This document shows positions 34,272-43,371 of a DNA stretch of 64,000 nucleotides, piece by piece. Each line of letters begins with the position of its first letter. The stretch's first letter is position 1. Under the pieces are notes generated by a model that had not been told where the DNA came from, ran no database searches, and saw only the letters and a program-made list of their open reading frames with translations. The position numbers and the translations under genes are program-made. The stretch comes from Erythrobacter colymbi (lineage in GTDB: Bacteria; Pseudomonadota; Alphaproteobacteria; Sphingomonadales; Sphingomonadaceae), in the NCBI RefSeq assembly GCF_002155685.1, contig NZ_MUYK01000003.1:496001-560000 (forward strand), read 5' to 3'.

Positions 34272-36749
34272 ATGGACGATCTGCTGGCGGATTTCATCGC
34301 CGAGACCCGCGAGATGCTGGAAGCTTCCGGTGGCGAACTCGTCGCCTGGGAGGCGGATCCGGCCGACCGCGCGCGCCTCGATGCGATCTTCCGCTTCGTC
34401 CACACGGTGAAGGGCAATTGCGGCTTCTTCGATTTCCCGCGCCTCGCCAATCTCTCCCACGCCGCCGAGGATGCACTCGCTGATTGCCGCGCGGGGCGGC
34501 GCGATCCTGACCGGCACCTTGTCACCGGGGTGCTCGCCATCATCGACCGCATCGCCCAGATGATCGACGCGATCGAAGCGGGCGAACCCTTTCCCGAAGG
34601 CGGCGACGAGGCCCTTATCGCGGCGCTCGATGTTTCACATGAAACACCCACCGGCGAGGGTCTGGAGGGGGTCGAGAGGGGGTCTGACGGGGGTCAAGGC
34701 GCCGCTGAACCCGCGCTAGGCCCCGCCAGCGACGACCCTGCCGCCACCATCGTCCCGAACGGCCGCCGCGCCGATCCCGCCGCCGCCCAGCGCACCATCC
34801 GCCTGCCGGTCGAACTGCTCGACCGCGTGATGAGCGGCGTCTCGGACATGGTGCTCGCCCGCAACGACCTCGCCCACCGCCTGCGCCAGGCCGGCACCCA
34901 GCCGACCATCGACGGCCCGTTCGAGCGCCTCACCACCATCCTCTCCGACGTGCGCGACGCGATCACGCGGATGCGGATGCAGCGGATCGAGACCCTGTTC
35001 GGCGCCCTCCCCCGCCTCGTGCGCGACCTTTCCGCCGAACTCGGCAAGCAGGTGATGGTCGATCTCGACGGGGGCGATGTCGAGCTCGACCGCGAGATGA
35101 TCGAGACGATCCGCGATCCGCTCACCCACATCATCCGCAACGCCATCGACCACGGGATCGAATCGCCCTCGGCCCGCCTTGCCCAGGGCAAGCGCGAGAT
35201 CGGCCTGCTCGCCATCGCCGCGCGGCAATCGGGCAACACCATCTCCATCGTCATCTCCGACGACGGGCGCGGGCTCGACGAGGAACGCATCCTCGCCAAG
35301 GGCGTGGCCACCGGCCTCGTCGGTGCAGCCGAGCGCGCGGGGCTGACCCGCGACAAGATCCTCAACCTGATCTTCGAACCCGGCTTCTCGACCGCCGAGA
35401 CGGTCAGCAATGTCTCGGGCCGCGGCGTCGGCCTCGATGTGGTGCGCCAGAACCTCGAGAAGGTCGGCGGCTCGATCAAGGTCGGCAGCGTGCCGGGCGA
35501 AGGCACCACCTTCACGCTCCAGATCCCGCTCACGCTCAGCATCATCGCCGGGTTGACGGTGGACGCGGGCGGCCAGCGCTTCGCCATCCCGCAATCCTAT
35601 GTCGAGGAAATCGTCCAGGCCTCCAGCCGCGCACTCGACTTCACCCGTATGGGCGAAACCGCGCTCGTCACCTTCCGCGGGGTGCGCGTGCCGTGCCTGA
35701 TGCTGGGCGAGGTGCTCGGCCTTGCCGACGGAACGGGGCGCGAGCCGACGCTGGTGATGCTGCGCCTTGCCAGCGGCGATCTGTTCGCGCTCGCGGTCGA
35801 GGGCATCCACAATCACGGCGATCTGGTGGTCAAGCCGCTTGCGCCGGCGGTGATGAAGTCCGGACTCTATGCCGGATCGACCCTGCTCGACGACGGCACC
35901 CCGGTGCTGCTGCTCGACGTCGCCAATATCGCCGCGCAGCACCACCTCGTCTCCGATGCCCGCGCGCGGGTGATCGGCGCGATCGAGGAGACCGCCGACG
36001 AGGCCGCCGAGGCGGCCGAGCGCGCGATGCTGTTCACCGATTTCGCCGGACGCCGCTCGGCCGTGCGGCTCGAACTGGTGCAGCGGATCGAGACCGCGCC
36101 CGTCACCGCGATCGACCGCTCCGCCGCGCGCCCGCGCGTGGTGATCGACGGGATGATCCTGCCGCTGATCGGCCTGCCCGATACCCCGCTCACCCAGCAC
36201 CGCGTGCGCCTGCTGCGCCTGTCGGACGGGGCCTGCGAGGTGCTCCAGGCCGTGCGCGAGGTCGAGGATGCGGTCGAACTGACCCACCCGCTCGCCCCCG
36301 TGCCCGAAGACCCGCTGGTCGAGGCGATCACGCTGATCGGCGGCAAGCCCGCCACGCTGATCGACGCGCACGAGCTCTTCGCCCGCTACGGCGAGCCGCC
36401 GGTCGCCGCCGCGCGCCCGCGCTGCGTGCTGCCCGCCGGCGAATGGGCGCGCGCGATCCTCGCCCCGCTGGTCACCGCGGCAGGATACGACATCCTGTCC
36501 GAAGGCGATCCCGCCGCCGCCGAACCGGGCGCGATCGGCATCCTGTTCGAGGACGTCTACGAAGTCGCCGAGGCACTCGGCCGCCCGCTGCCCGCGCGCG
36601 TCATCCGCCTGCGCGATCAGCCCGAAGCCCCCGCCGGCAGCCCGACGATCTACCGCTATGACCGCGAGGGCCTGCTCGCCGCGCTCGCCGAAGCCGCAGC
36701 CGCAGCCGCCGCGCCCCGCAACGCCTATGCCGCAGGAGAAGCCGCATGA
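34272..36749 (+). CDS. cheA: Chemotaxis histidine kinase CheA, with extended C terminus
   Basis: The central kinase of a chemosensory array: it autophosphorylates and passes phosphate to CheY and CheB. HPt domain: H44 in FRFVHTVKGNCGFF is the phosphorylation site. A Gly/Pro-rich linker (about 120-165) follows, with no P2 domain. The P3 dimerisation helices come next, then the HATPase boxes HIIRNAIDHGIESP, DDGRGLDEERI and GRGVGLDVVRQNLEKVGG, then a CheW-like P5. After P5 a second CheW-like stretch (RRSAVRLELVQRIETAPVT) and a degenerate receiver-like end bring the length to 825, longer than the usual ~650-700. The linker DNA contains a parS-like site. Confidence 0.96.
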   Translation: MDDLLADFIAETREMLEASGGELVAWEADPADRARLDAIFRFVHTVKGNCGFFDFPRLANLSHAAEDALADCRAGRRDPDRHLVTGVLAIIDRIAQMIDAIEAGEPFPEGGDEALIAALDVSHETPTGEGLEGVERGSDGGQGAAEPALGPASDDPAATIVPNGRRADPAAAQRTIRLPVELLDRVMSGVSDMVLARNDLAHRLRQAGTQPTIDGPFERLTTILSDVRDAITRMRMQRIETLFGALPRLVRDLSAELGKQVMVDLDGGDVELDREMIETIRDPLTHIIRNAIDHGIESPSARLAQGKREIGLLAIAARQSGNTISIVISDDGRGLDEERILAKGVATGLVGAAERAGLTRDKILNLIFEPGFSTAETVSNVSGRGVGLDVVRQNLEKVGGSIKVGSVPGEGTTFTLQIPLTLSIIAGLTVDAGGQRFAIPQSYVEEIVQASSRALDFTRMGETALVTFRGVRVPCLMLGEVLGLADGTGREPTLVMLRLASGDLFALAVEGIHNHGDLVVKPLAPAVMKSGLYAGSTLLDDGTPVLLLDVANIAAQHHLVSDARARVIGAIEETADEAAEAAERAMLFTDFAGRRSAVRLELVQRIETAPVTAIDRSAARPRVVIDGMILPLIGLPDTPLTQHRVRLLRLSDGACEVLQAVREVEDAVELTHPLAPVPEDPLVEAITLIGGKPATLIDAHELFARYGEPPVAAARPRCVLPAGEWARAILAPLVTAAGYDILSEGDPAAAEPGAIGILFEDVYEVAEALGRPLPARVIRLRDQPEAPAGSPTIYRYDREGLLAALAEAAAAAAAPRNAYAAGEAA
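34631..34646. promoter_or_regulatory. parS-like palindrome B inside cheA
   Basis: TGTTTCACATGAAACA differs from canonical TGTTTCACGTGAAACA at one position (A for G at position 9). It encodes VSHET in the flexible CheA linker. A G-rich repeat block follows directly, as after site A (17166). ParB binding is inferred from the sequence. Confidence 0.6.
34658..34715 (+). repeat. GGGTCTGG-like block next to parS-like site B
   Basis: GGGTCTGG occurs at 34658 and GGGTCTGA at 34680, with related GGGGGTC steps between and after them. The block ends near CCCGCGCTAGG, close to the CCCGCGCTGG that ends the block at 17191-17250. It encodes the Gly/Glu-rich CheA linker (GEGLEGVERGSDGGQG), so insertion here would be tolerated. 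Confidence 0.7.
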
Positions 36750-37213
36750 CCGGAGACCTGCTCGTCGTCGCCCAGATCGCCGGACGCCGCTGCGCGCTCT
36801 CGGCGCTCGACGTGAAGTCGGTGATCGAGATCGGCACCGTGACCCCGATTCCCCGCGCCCCCGCATGGATCGCCGGGATCACCGCGCTGCGCAGCCAGGC
36901 GCTTACCGTGATCGACTGCCGCCACGCGATCGGGCTCGCCGCCAGCGCCACCGGTGCCGACTGGCCGACCGACCACCGCGCCATCGTCGTCGCCGAGGGC
37001 GGCCATGCCTATGCCCTGCGCGTCGACGGGATCGAGGACATCACCACCGCCGCGGGCGAGGCCGGGCAGGTGCCGGGCGGGTTCGGCCCCGAATGGTCGC
37101 GCATCGCGATCGGCATGATCGAGACGATGGCCGGCCCGGCGCTGCTGGTCGATCTCGCCGCGCTGCTCACCGGGCCCGAGAGCGCCGCCCGCGAGATTGA
37201 GGCCGCGGCCTGA
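36746..37213 (+). CDS. cheW: Chemotaxis adaptor CheW
   Basis: Couples chemoreceptors to CheA. A single CheW domain of 155 residues: LLVVAQIAGRRCALSALDVKSVIEI, then WIAGITALRSQALTVIDCRHAIGL and AYALRVDGIEDI. It overlaps the end of cheA by four bases (ATGA), so translation is coupled. It diverges from textbook CheW in having Ala/Thr residues at several usually charged sites, but the fold markers are present. Confidence 0.92.
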   Translation: MTGDLLVVAQIAGRRCALSALDVKSVIEIGTVTPIPRAPAWIAGITALRSQALTVIDCRHAIGLAASATGADWPTDHRAIVVAEGGHAYALRVDGIEDITTAAGEAGQVPGGFGPEWSRIAIGMIETMAGPALLVDLAALLTGPESAAREIEAAA

Positions 37214-37358
37214 TCCGCGCCCGCCCCGCGCCGCATTGCGGCGGAGCGGCAGCGGCCGGTCGCATATGGGCCGGAAAACGGGACAGATTGCCGCGCGCCT
37301 TAATCCATTCCTTACCAAATGCGCCCTAGGTTGCCGGGTGCAATCGCAGGACAGCTCC

Positions 37359-37724
37359 ATGAAAACGTGTCTCATCGTCGATGATTCCCGCGTCATCCGG
37401 AAGGTTTCGAGGCATATCCTCGAAACGCTCGGATTCGCCGTCGAGGAAGCCGAGAACGGCAGGCTCGCGCTCGATGCCTGCGATGCGGCCATGCCCGATG
37501 TCGTGCTGCTCGACTGGAACATGCCGGTGATGACGGGAATCGAATTCCTCGTCGCGCTGCGCCAGCGTCCGGGCGGCGACAAGCCCAAGGTCGTGTTCTG
37601 CACCACCGAGAACGACGTCGCCCATATCCGCCAGGCGATCCAGGCCGGAGCGGACGAATATGTGATGAAGCCCTTCGATCACGAGACGTTGCAGATCAAG
37701 CTGCAGCTCGTCGGGTTTGCGTGA
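37359..37724 (+). CDS. cheY: Chemotaxis response regulator CheY
   Basis: A single receiver domain (121 aa) phosphorylated by CheA. The acid pocket is D8/D9 (LIVDDS), the phosphoacceptor D52 (LLDWNMPVMTG), the Thr at 82-83 (FCTTEND) and the Lys at 104 (YVMKPF). The start at 37359 gives exactly a receiver domain, while the frame is open upstream to 37197. A 145-base gap separates it from cheW and could carry its own promoter. No FliM-binding partner is in the window. Confidence 0.95.
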   Translation: MKTCLIVDDSRVIRKVSRHILETLGFAVEEAENGRLALDACDAAMPDVVLLDWNMPVMTGIEFLVALRQRPGGDKPKVVFCTTENDVAHIRQAIQAGADEYVMKPFDHETLQIKLQLVGFA

Positions 37725-38911
37725 CGCGTCCCCTTCCCCTTTCCCGCCCGCTCCGAGTCAATAACGGGGCGCGCCCCTTTGCCCACGCCGGCGCGGCAGC
37801 CGCGATCCGGGTGATGATCGTCGATGATTCGCTGACGGTCCGCACGATCTTCAAGCGCATGGTCGAAAGCGATCCGGCGCTGGTGATCGTGGGAACCGCA
37901 TCGAGCGCCGAGGGTGCGATCGCGCAGCTCGGCCAGACGCCGGCCGATGTGGTGCTGCTCGATCTGGAGATGCCCGGGATCGGCGGGCTCGATGCGCTCC
38001 CCGCGATTCTCGCCACGCCTGCCCAGCCGCAGGTGCTGGTCGTCTCCTCGCTGACGGTCGACGGGGCCGAACACACGCTGGCCGCGCTGGAAATGGGTGC
38101 GGCCGATACGCTGCTCAAGCCGCGGCCGGGCGGCTTTACCGAGGATTACCGCGCCGCGCTGCTGCGCAAGATCCGCGCGCTCGGCACCCGCCCGGGTGAA
38201 GCCGCGCTCGAGATCGAAGCGGCGGCCCCCGCGCCCGCCGCGCCCGCACCCGATGCGCCGAGCTTCGCGCGTCCGGGCCTCTCGCGCCGGATGCGCCGCC
38301 CCGAGGTGATCGCGATCGGCGCATCGACCGGCGGCATCCATGCGCTTGGCCTGATGCTGCGGCGACTCGGCCACGATTTCGATGTGCCGCTGCTCATCAC
38401 CCAGCACCTGCCTTCCAGCTTCATGCCGGTCTTCGCGCGCCAGATCGAAAGCGCCTGCGGCCGCCCGGCCGATATCGCCGCCGATGGACTGATGCTGACC
38501 CCCGGACGGATCGTCATCGCCCCCGGCCACGGCCATATCGTGGTGCGCCGCGGGGCCGCATCGGGCTGCCTCGTCACCCGCATCAGCACCGAACCCGCCG
38601 CCAGCGGCTGCACGCCCTCGGTCGACCCGATGCTCGCCAGCCTCGCCGAGGTCTGCGAGGGCCGCGCGCTGGGCGTGATCCTGTCAGGCATGGGCCGCGA
38701 CGGCGTGATCGGTGCGCAGGCGCTGGTCGATGCCGGCGGCACGATCTACGCGCAGGACGCCGATACCAGCGCGGTGTGGGGCATGCCCGGCGCCGTCGCC
38801 CGCGCAGGCCTCGCCAGCATGATCGCCCCGCCCGAACGGCTGGGCGAGGCCATCGCCGCCCAGGCCAGCGCCCCTGCCGCCACCGCATCCGCCACTCCGG
38901 CGCAGCGGTAA
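37721..38911 (+). CDS. cheB: Chemotaxis methylesterase CheB
   Basis: Removes methyl groups (and deamidates glutamines) on chemoreceptors. The N-terminal receiver has DDS near residue 35 and phosphoacceptor D81 (VLLDLEMPGIGGLD). The catalytic domain has S202 in GASTGG, H229 in ITQHLP and D327 in SGMGRDG, the full triad. The GTG start overlaps the cheY stop (GTGA) and gives a 29-residue N-terminal extension before the receiver. An Ala/Pro-rich linker joins the domains. 396 aa. Confidence 0.95.
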   Translation: MTRPLPLSRPLRVNNGARPFAHAGAAAAIRVMIVDDSLTVRTIFKRMVESDPALVIVGTASSAEGAIAQLGQTPADVVLLDLEMPGIGGLDALPAILATPAQPQVLVVSSLTVDGAEHTLAALEMGAADTLLKPRPGGFTEDYRAALLRKIRALGTRPGEAALEIEAAAPAPAAPAPDAPSFARPGLSRRMRRPEVIAIGASTGGIHALGLMLRRLGHDFDVPLLITQHLPSSFMPVFARQIESACGRPADIAADGLMLTPGRIVIAPGHGHIVVRRGAASGCLVTRISTEPAASGCTPSVDPMLASLAEVCEGRALGVILSGMGRDGVIGAQALVDAGGTIYAQDADTSAVWGMPGAVARAGLASMIAPPERLGEAIAAQASAPAATASATPAQR

Positions 38912-38919
38912 GCGCCCCT

Positions 38920-39774
38920 ATGGAAGCGAGTGAAGCCTCCCACCAGATCATCGCCGATCTGCTCGAAGCGCGCACCGGTCAGCACCTGACCGAGAGCCGT
39001 CGCTGGCGCGTCAACTCCGCGCTCGCAGGGATCTTCCGCCAGCACGGCATCAGCAATGTCGACCAGCTCGTCTGTCTGCTCGCCGACCCGCAGGCCGGGG
39101 ATCTGGCGCAGGAGGTGGTCGAGGCGCTGCTCAACAACGAGACCTATTTCTTCCGCGACAAGCCGACCTTCGACCAGCTGCCGGGCGAGATCCTGCCCGA
39201 GCTAGCCGAACGCCGCCACACCGCGCGCCGCCTGTCGATCTGGTCGGCGGGCTGCTCGACCGGGCAGGAGGTCTATTCGCTCGCCATGCTCTTCGCCGAA
39301 CAGGCCGAGCGCTGGCAGGGCTGGACGATCGACATCATCGGCACCGATGTCTCGCACCGTGCGATCCAGGCAGCACGCGGCGGCATCTACAGCCAGTTCG
39401 AGGTGCAGCGCGGGCTCGGCGTCACGCAGATGCTGCGCCATTTCGAGGAAACCCCGGGCGGCTGGCAGGTGCGCGACGAGGTGCGCCGCATGGTGCGCTT
39501 CCAGCAGCACAATCTGCTCAGCGGCCAGCACCCCGGGCGCATCCCCTTCGATCTGGTGCTGTGCCGCAACGTCCTGCTCTATTTCGACCGGCCCACCCGT
39601 ACCGACGCCTTCGCCCGCCTGTCGGGCGCGGTCATGCCCGATGGCTTCCTCATGCTGGGCGCGGGCGAGACCGTTGTCGGCCAGACCGACCGCTTCATGC
39701 CCATTTCGCGCCGCGCGAGCTTCTTCGAGCCGGCGACCGCCGCAACCACCGGCACCCTCGCGAAGATCGCATAA
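38920..39774 (+). CDS. cheR: Chemotaxis methyltransferase CheR
   Basis: Uses S-adenosylmethionine to methylate receptor glutamates. An N-terminal helical domain precedes LLNNETYFFRDKPTFDQL, a CheR signature. The AdoMet motif is SAGCSTGQEVYSLAM, followed by IIGTDVSHRAIQAARGG and DLVLCRNVLLYF. At 284 residues it is normal. The true start is 38920, eight bases after cheB; the frame is open upstream but is antisense-like there. The receptors downstream lack an obvious C-terminal CheR-binding pentapeptide. Confidence 0.95.
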   Translation: MEASEASHQIIADLLEARTGQHLTESRRWRVNSALAGIFRQHGISNVDQLVCLLADPQAGDLAQEVVEALLNNETYFFRDKPTFDQLPGEILPELAERRHTARRLSIWSAGCSTGQEVYSLAMLFAEQAERWQGWTIDIIGTDVSHRAIQAARGGIYSQFEVQRGLGVTQMLRHFEETPGGWQVRDEVRRMVRFQQHNLLSGQHPGRIPFDLVLCRNVLLYFDRPTRTDAFARLSGAVMPDGFLMLGAGETVVGQTDRFMPISRRASFFEPATAATTGTLAKIA

Positions 39775-39892
39775 TCGCGCGATTTTGCGGCGAGGCGAAG
39801 GCGCGGCTTTACCCTTCCTTAGCCGCTTCTCTTTAGCACGATCAGGCAAGCGTGCGCCCCTGCCTGCGCACGCCACACGGGAACCCTGATTT

Positions 39893-41440
39893 GTGTCGAT
39901 GGTGAAGCAACCTGTGCACCTGACCTCGGTTGGCCTGGCGCTGATCCCCATCGGGGTGGCCAGCGTGCTGACCGGTGCGCTGGCCTTCATGGTCGGCCTC
40001 AACGGGCGCGGCGGCCTGCAGGTGAACAGCGCGCTGCTGATCATCGCCGTGCTGATCTATGCCGCCACGCTGTTCTTCCTCGGCCGCAGCGGGGTCGCCA
40101 AGATCAAGGGTCTGGAGCTGCGCGCCAATGTCGATCCGCTGACCGGCCTGCCCAATCGCCACGCGCTGCACGAGGACGTCCAGTTCCTCTCGCGCGGGGA
40201 CGAGGAAGTGGCGCTGGCGATGATCGATCTCGACAGCTTCAAGCAGGTCAACGACCACTATGGCCACGCCGTCGGCGACCAGCTGATCGAGCTGTGCGCC
40301 GATCTGATCCGCGAGGTCTGCGGCAAGGAAGCGCGCTGCTACCGCCTCGGCGGGGACGAGTTCGCCGCGGTCATGTCGGGCAAGGTCGCGGGCACCATCC
40401 TCGAAGGTATCTGCCGCACCCTGCTCGAGAGGCTCGGCACGCCGCTCACCCTCGGCCACCACCACATTGCGGTGGGGGCGAGCATCGGCCTAGCCCGCTC
40501 GACCGCGGACCTGCGCGTCCCCTCCTCGGAGATGCTGCGCCGCGCGGACGTGGCGATGGACATGTCCAAGCGCGGCGGGAAGATGCGCTGCACCTGGTTT
40601 AACGAAAGCTTCAACCGCCGCCGCGAGCGCGTGCGAGAGATCGAGGACGAGATCCGCACCGGGATCGCGGGCGGGGAATTCCACCTCGCCTACCAGCCGC
40701 TCGTCAGCGCCGACGACAAGCGCATCGTCGCGGTCGAGGCGCTGCTGCGCTGGAACCGCGGCACGGAGCGCGATCCGCTCGGCCCCAACATCTTCATTCC
40801 GGTGGCCGAGGATTCGGGCCTCATCAACCCGCTTGGCCTGTGGGTGCTGCGTCAGGCGGTGTGCGATGCGGGCCGCTGGGGCGACATCACCCTGTCGGTC
40901 AACATCTCCGCCGCGCAGCTGCGCAACGCCGAATTCCCGATCAAGCTGGGCGAGGTGCTGGAGGAAACCGGCTTCCCGCCGCACCGCCTTGAACTCGAAG
41001 TCACCGAGACCTGCCTCGTGCTCGACCCCGTGGTGGCCGAGCGCACGCTCGACGTGATCCGCAGCTTCGGCGTGCGCATCGTGCTCGACGATTTCGGCAC
41101 CGGCTACGCCTCGATCGGCTTCCTGCGGCGCTTCCGCTTCGAGAAGCTGAAGCTCGACCGCAGCCTTGTCGAACTCGCGGGCGTCGATGACGGCAGCCGC
41201 GCGATGATGCTCTCCTCGATCGCGCTCGCCCGCGCGCTCGACATGGGCGTGACGGCCGAGGGCGTGGAGACCGAGGAACAGGCCGAACTGGTGCGCCTTG
41301 CCGGCTGTGACCAGATCCAGGGCTGGCTCTATCACCGCGCCGTGCCCGCAGAGGCCATCGACCGGCTGATCGCCGAACAGAATTCCAACCTCGCCCAGGT
41401 CGCAGGGCCGCACCACACCAAGGACGGACAGGCGGCATGA
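39893..41440 (+). CDS. Membrane GGDEF-EAL protein (c-di-GMP turnover)
   Basis: Two membrane helices at the N terminus (about 11-36 and 46-64) with almost no periplasmic loop between them, then a GGDEF domain and an EAL domain. GGDEF is intact at residues 153-157 ([10 protein letters not shown]). The inhibitory RxxD site expected just before it is not seen. EAL is intact at 282-284 (VEALLRW), with DDFGTGYAS also present, so either activity is possible. The GTG start is used; ATG 39899 is an alternative. It ends by a four-base overlap into the first receptor gene, tying c-di-GMP turnover to the chemosensory operon. Confidence 0.92.
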   Translation: MSMVKQPVHLTSVGLALIPIGVASVLTGALAFMVGLNGRGGLQVNSALLIIAVLIYAATLFFLGRSGVAKIKGLELRANVDPLTGLPNRHALHEDVQFLSRGDEEVALAMIDLDSFKQVNDHYGHAVGDQLIELCADLIREVCGKEARCYRLGGDEFAAVMSGKVAGTILEGICRTLLERLGTPLTLGHHHIAVGASIGLARSTADLRVPSSEMLRRADVAMDMSKRGGKMRCTWFNESFNRRRERVREIEDEIRTGIAGGEFHLAYQPLVSADDKRIVAVEALLRWNRGTERDPLGPNIFIPVAEDSGLINPLGLWVLRQAVCDAGRWGDITLSVNISAAQLRNAEFPIKLGEVLEETGFPPHRLELEVTETCLVLDPVVAERTLDVIRSFGVRIVLDDFGTGYASIGFLRRFRFEKLKLDRSLVELAGVDDGSRAMMLSSIALARALDMGVTAEGVETEEQAELVRLAGCDQIQGWLYHRAVPAEAIDRLIAEQNSNLAQVAGPHHTKDGQAA

Positions 41441-43254
41441 GCGCGCTTCAGGATATTGCCCTCAATCTCGATGCCGAGACCGCCGGGCAGCTTCCGCCCG
41501 CAGGTGGCCCGCCCGCGGGCCGCATCGCCCGCGCGCAGGCATGGTTCGCGCGCCTGCCCATCGGCGGCAAGATCACGCTGTTCTTCACCGCCAACTTGGG
41601 CTTCGCGCTGCTCGCGGGGCTGTTCGTGGTGGCGGGCTATGTCCAGCTCGGCCAGCGCGCCGATCGCATCCGCGCCACCCACGAGGCCGCGCTTCAGGCC
41701 GAGCGCCTGCTGGTGCAGCTGAGCGAGGGCCAGCGCCACGCCGAAATGCTGGTCACCACCGGCGATGCCACCCGCGCCCGCGCCGCGCGCGAGGCGCTGG
41801 GCCGTGCGGCTGCCAGCGCCGCCGCCCTCGCCGATCAGGCTGCCGCCTCGGAACTCGCCGGGGATAAGCGAATCGCGCAAATCCGCGACGGGATCGGCGA
41901 TCTCGAACGGCAGGTCGACAGCTTCGACGCCGACACCGCCACCGATGCCGCCGCGCGCCGCCGCCAGTCTGCCGCCATCGGCGCGACCAGCGACACGGTG
42001 CTCGAAGCCGCGCAGGGCCTCACCGGCGCGCTCGGCCAGCAGGCCGATGCCATGGCCGATCGCGGCGCGGCGCTGATCTCGCGCCTGCTGATGATGTGGA
42101 TCGCGCTTGCGACCGTGCTCACGCTCATCACCCTCTTCGCCCAGCGCTATTTCAACCGCACCGTGGGCGCGACGCTCAAGGCGATGGCGGGACAGATGAC
42201 AGCGATTGCCGCGGGCGACCGCAATGTCGCGATCAGCGGCAAGGACCGCCATGACGAGATCGGCGAGATGGCGCGCGCCTCGGAAGTTTTCCTGCGCGCC
42301 GGGCTGCGGCTCGAAAAGCTCAGCCGCGAACGTGCCGAACGCGCCAAGGCCGAGCTTGACGAACAGGCCCGCCAGCAGGTCGTGGCCGAGGAAGCGCGGC
42401 TCGAACGCGAGCGCGTGCTGGTGGGCATCGCCGACCAGTTCGAACGCACCGTGGGCGAAGTCGTCACCGGGGTGGTCGCCGCCTCCAGCCAGCTGCAATC
42501 GACCGCCACCATGATGGCCGCCACCGCCGAGGACGCCTCCCTGCGCACCAACGAAGCCTCTGCCGCGATGCACGAGGCCAATATCGGCGCCACTGCCGCC
42601 GCTGCCGCAAGCGACGAATTCGCCATGTCGATCGGCGAGATCAGCCGTCAGGCCGCCTCCTCCGCCCAGCTTGCGCGCGAAGCGAGCCTGTCTGCCCGCG
42701 AGGCCGACAGCACCATCGGCGCGCTCGCTTCCTCGGCGCAGGAAGTCGGCCAGATCGTCGAGCTGATCCAGACCATCGCCCAGCGCACCAACCTCCTCGC
42801 CCTCAATGCCAGCATCGAAGCCGCCCGCGGCGGCGAGGCGGGGCGCGGCTTTGCGGTGGTGGCGAGCGAGGTCAAGGAACTCGCCAACCAGACCAGCCGC
42901 GCGACCGAACAGGTCGCCGAGCAGATCCGCGCGATGCAATCGACCACCGGCGCCAGCGTCAGCGCGCTCCGCTCGATCGCCGCGCAGATCGAAAGCCTCG
43001 AGACCACCGCCGTCTCGATCGCCACTGCGGTCGACCAGCAATCGGTCGCGGGCCATGATCTGGCGCGCAGCATCGATCTCGCCGCGCGCGGGACCGAGAA
43101 GGTTGCGGGCCATGTCGAGACCGTGCGCGCGCTCTCGCTCTCGACCGGCTCGGCCGCTTCGCAGGTGCTCTCCAGCGCCACCAGCCTCGAAACCCAGGCC
43201 GCCACGCTGCGCACGCAGGTGCAAAGCTTCCTCGCCCGGGTGCGCGCCAGCTGA
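41437..43254 (+). CDS. Methyl-accepting chemotaxis protein 1
   Basis: A chemoreceptor of 605 residues. Helix 1 is about 47-69 ([18 protein letters not shown]); a periplasmic or extra-cytoplasmic four-helix segment follows; helix 2 is near 215-235 ([18 protein letters not shown]). Next are HAMP ([25 protein letters not shown]) and a signalling hairpin with the tip [29 protein letters not shown]. The ligand is unknown. Its start overlaps the GGDEF-EAL stop. It is a close paralogue of the next gene. Confidence 0.94.
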   Translation: MSALQDIALNLDAETAGQLPPAGGPPAGRIARAQAWFARLPIGGKITLFFTANLGFALLAGLFVVAGYVQLGQRADRIRATHEAALQAERLLVQLSEGQRHAEMLVTTGDATRARAAREALGRAAASAAALADQAAASELAGDKRIAQIRDGIGDLERQVDSFDADTATDAAARRRQSAAIGATSDTVLEAAQGLTGALGQQADAMADRGAALISRLLMMWIALATVLTLITLFAQRYFNRTVGATLKAMAGQMTAIAAGDRNVAISGKDRHDEIGEMARASEVFLRAGLRLEKLSRERAERAKAELDEQARQQVVAEEARLERERVLVGIADQFERTVGEVVTGVVAASSQLQSTATMMAATAEDASLRTNEASAAMHEANIGATAAAAASDEFAMSIGEISRQAASSAQLAREASLSAREADSTIGALASSAQEVGQIVELIQTIAQRTNLLALNASIEAARGGEAGRGFAVVASEVKELANQTSRATEQVAEQIRAMQSTTGASVSALRSIAAQIESLETTAVSIATAVDQQSVAGHDLARSIDLAARGTEKVAGHVETVRALSLSTGSAASQVLSSATSLETQAATLRTQVQSFLARVRAS

Positions 43255-43296
43255 GGTTATCGCGGGGCGCGACAGGCCGCGCGCCCGACGCTACGT

Positions 43297-43366
43297 AATC
43301 CCCCTCGATCAAGCATTTGGAAATCATTTTCCTTCATCAATGCTTGAAACCAGAGCCCGGGGGATT
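43297..43366 (+). promoter_or_regulatory. Nested inverted repeats in the leader of receptor gene 2
   Basis: Three inverted pairs are nested just ahead of the GTG at 43372. Outer: AATCCCCC (43297) with GGGGGATT (43359). Middle: TCAAGCATT (43309) with AATGCTTGA (43339). Inner: GGAAA (43319) with TTTCC (43328). The outer right arm covers the likely ribosome binding site, so folding could block translation of the receptor. No known riboswitch matches by eye. Confidence 0.65.
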
Positions 43367-43371
43367 GCCGC

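Noticed and set aside
17166..34646. Replication origin region suggested by two parS-like sites
   Set aside because: No dnaA, parA, parB, gidA/B or DnaA-box cluster is present. The sites alone do not show origin proximity.
37295..37320. CtrA-type box (TTAA-N7-TTAA) upstream of cheY
   Set aside because: TTAATCCATTCCTTACC has the wrong spacing and second half-site.
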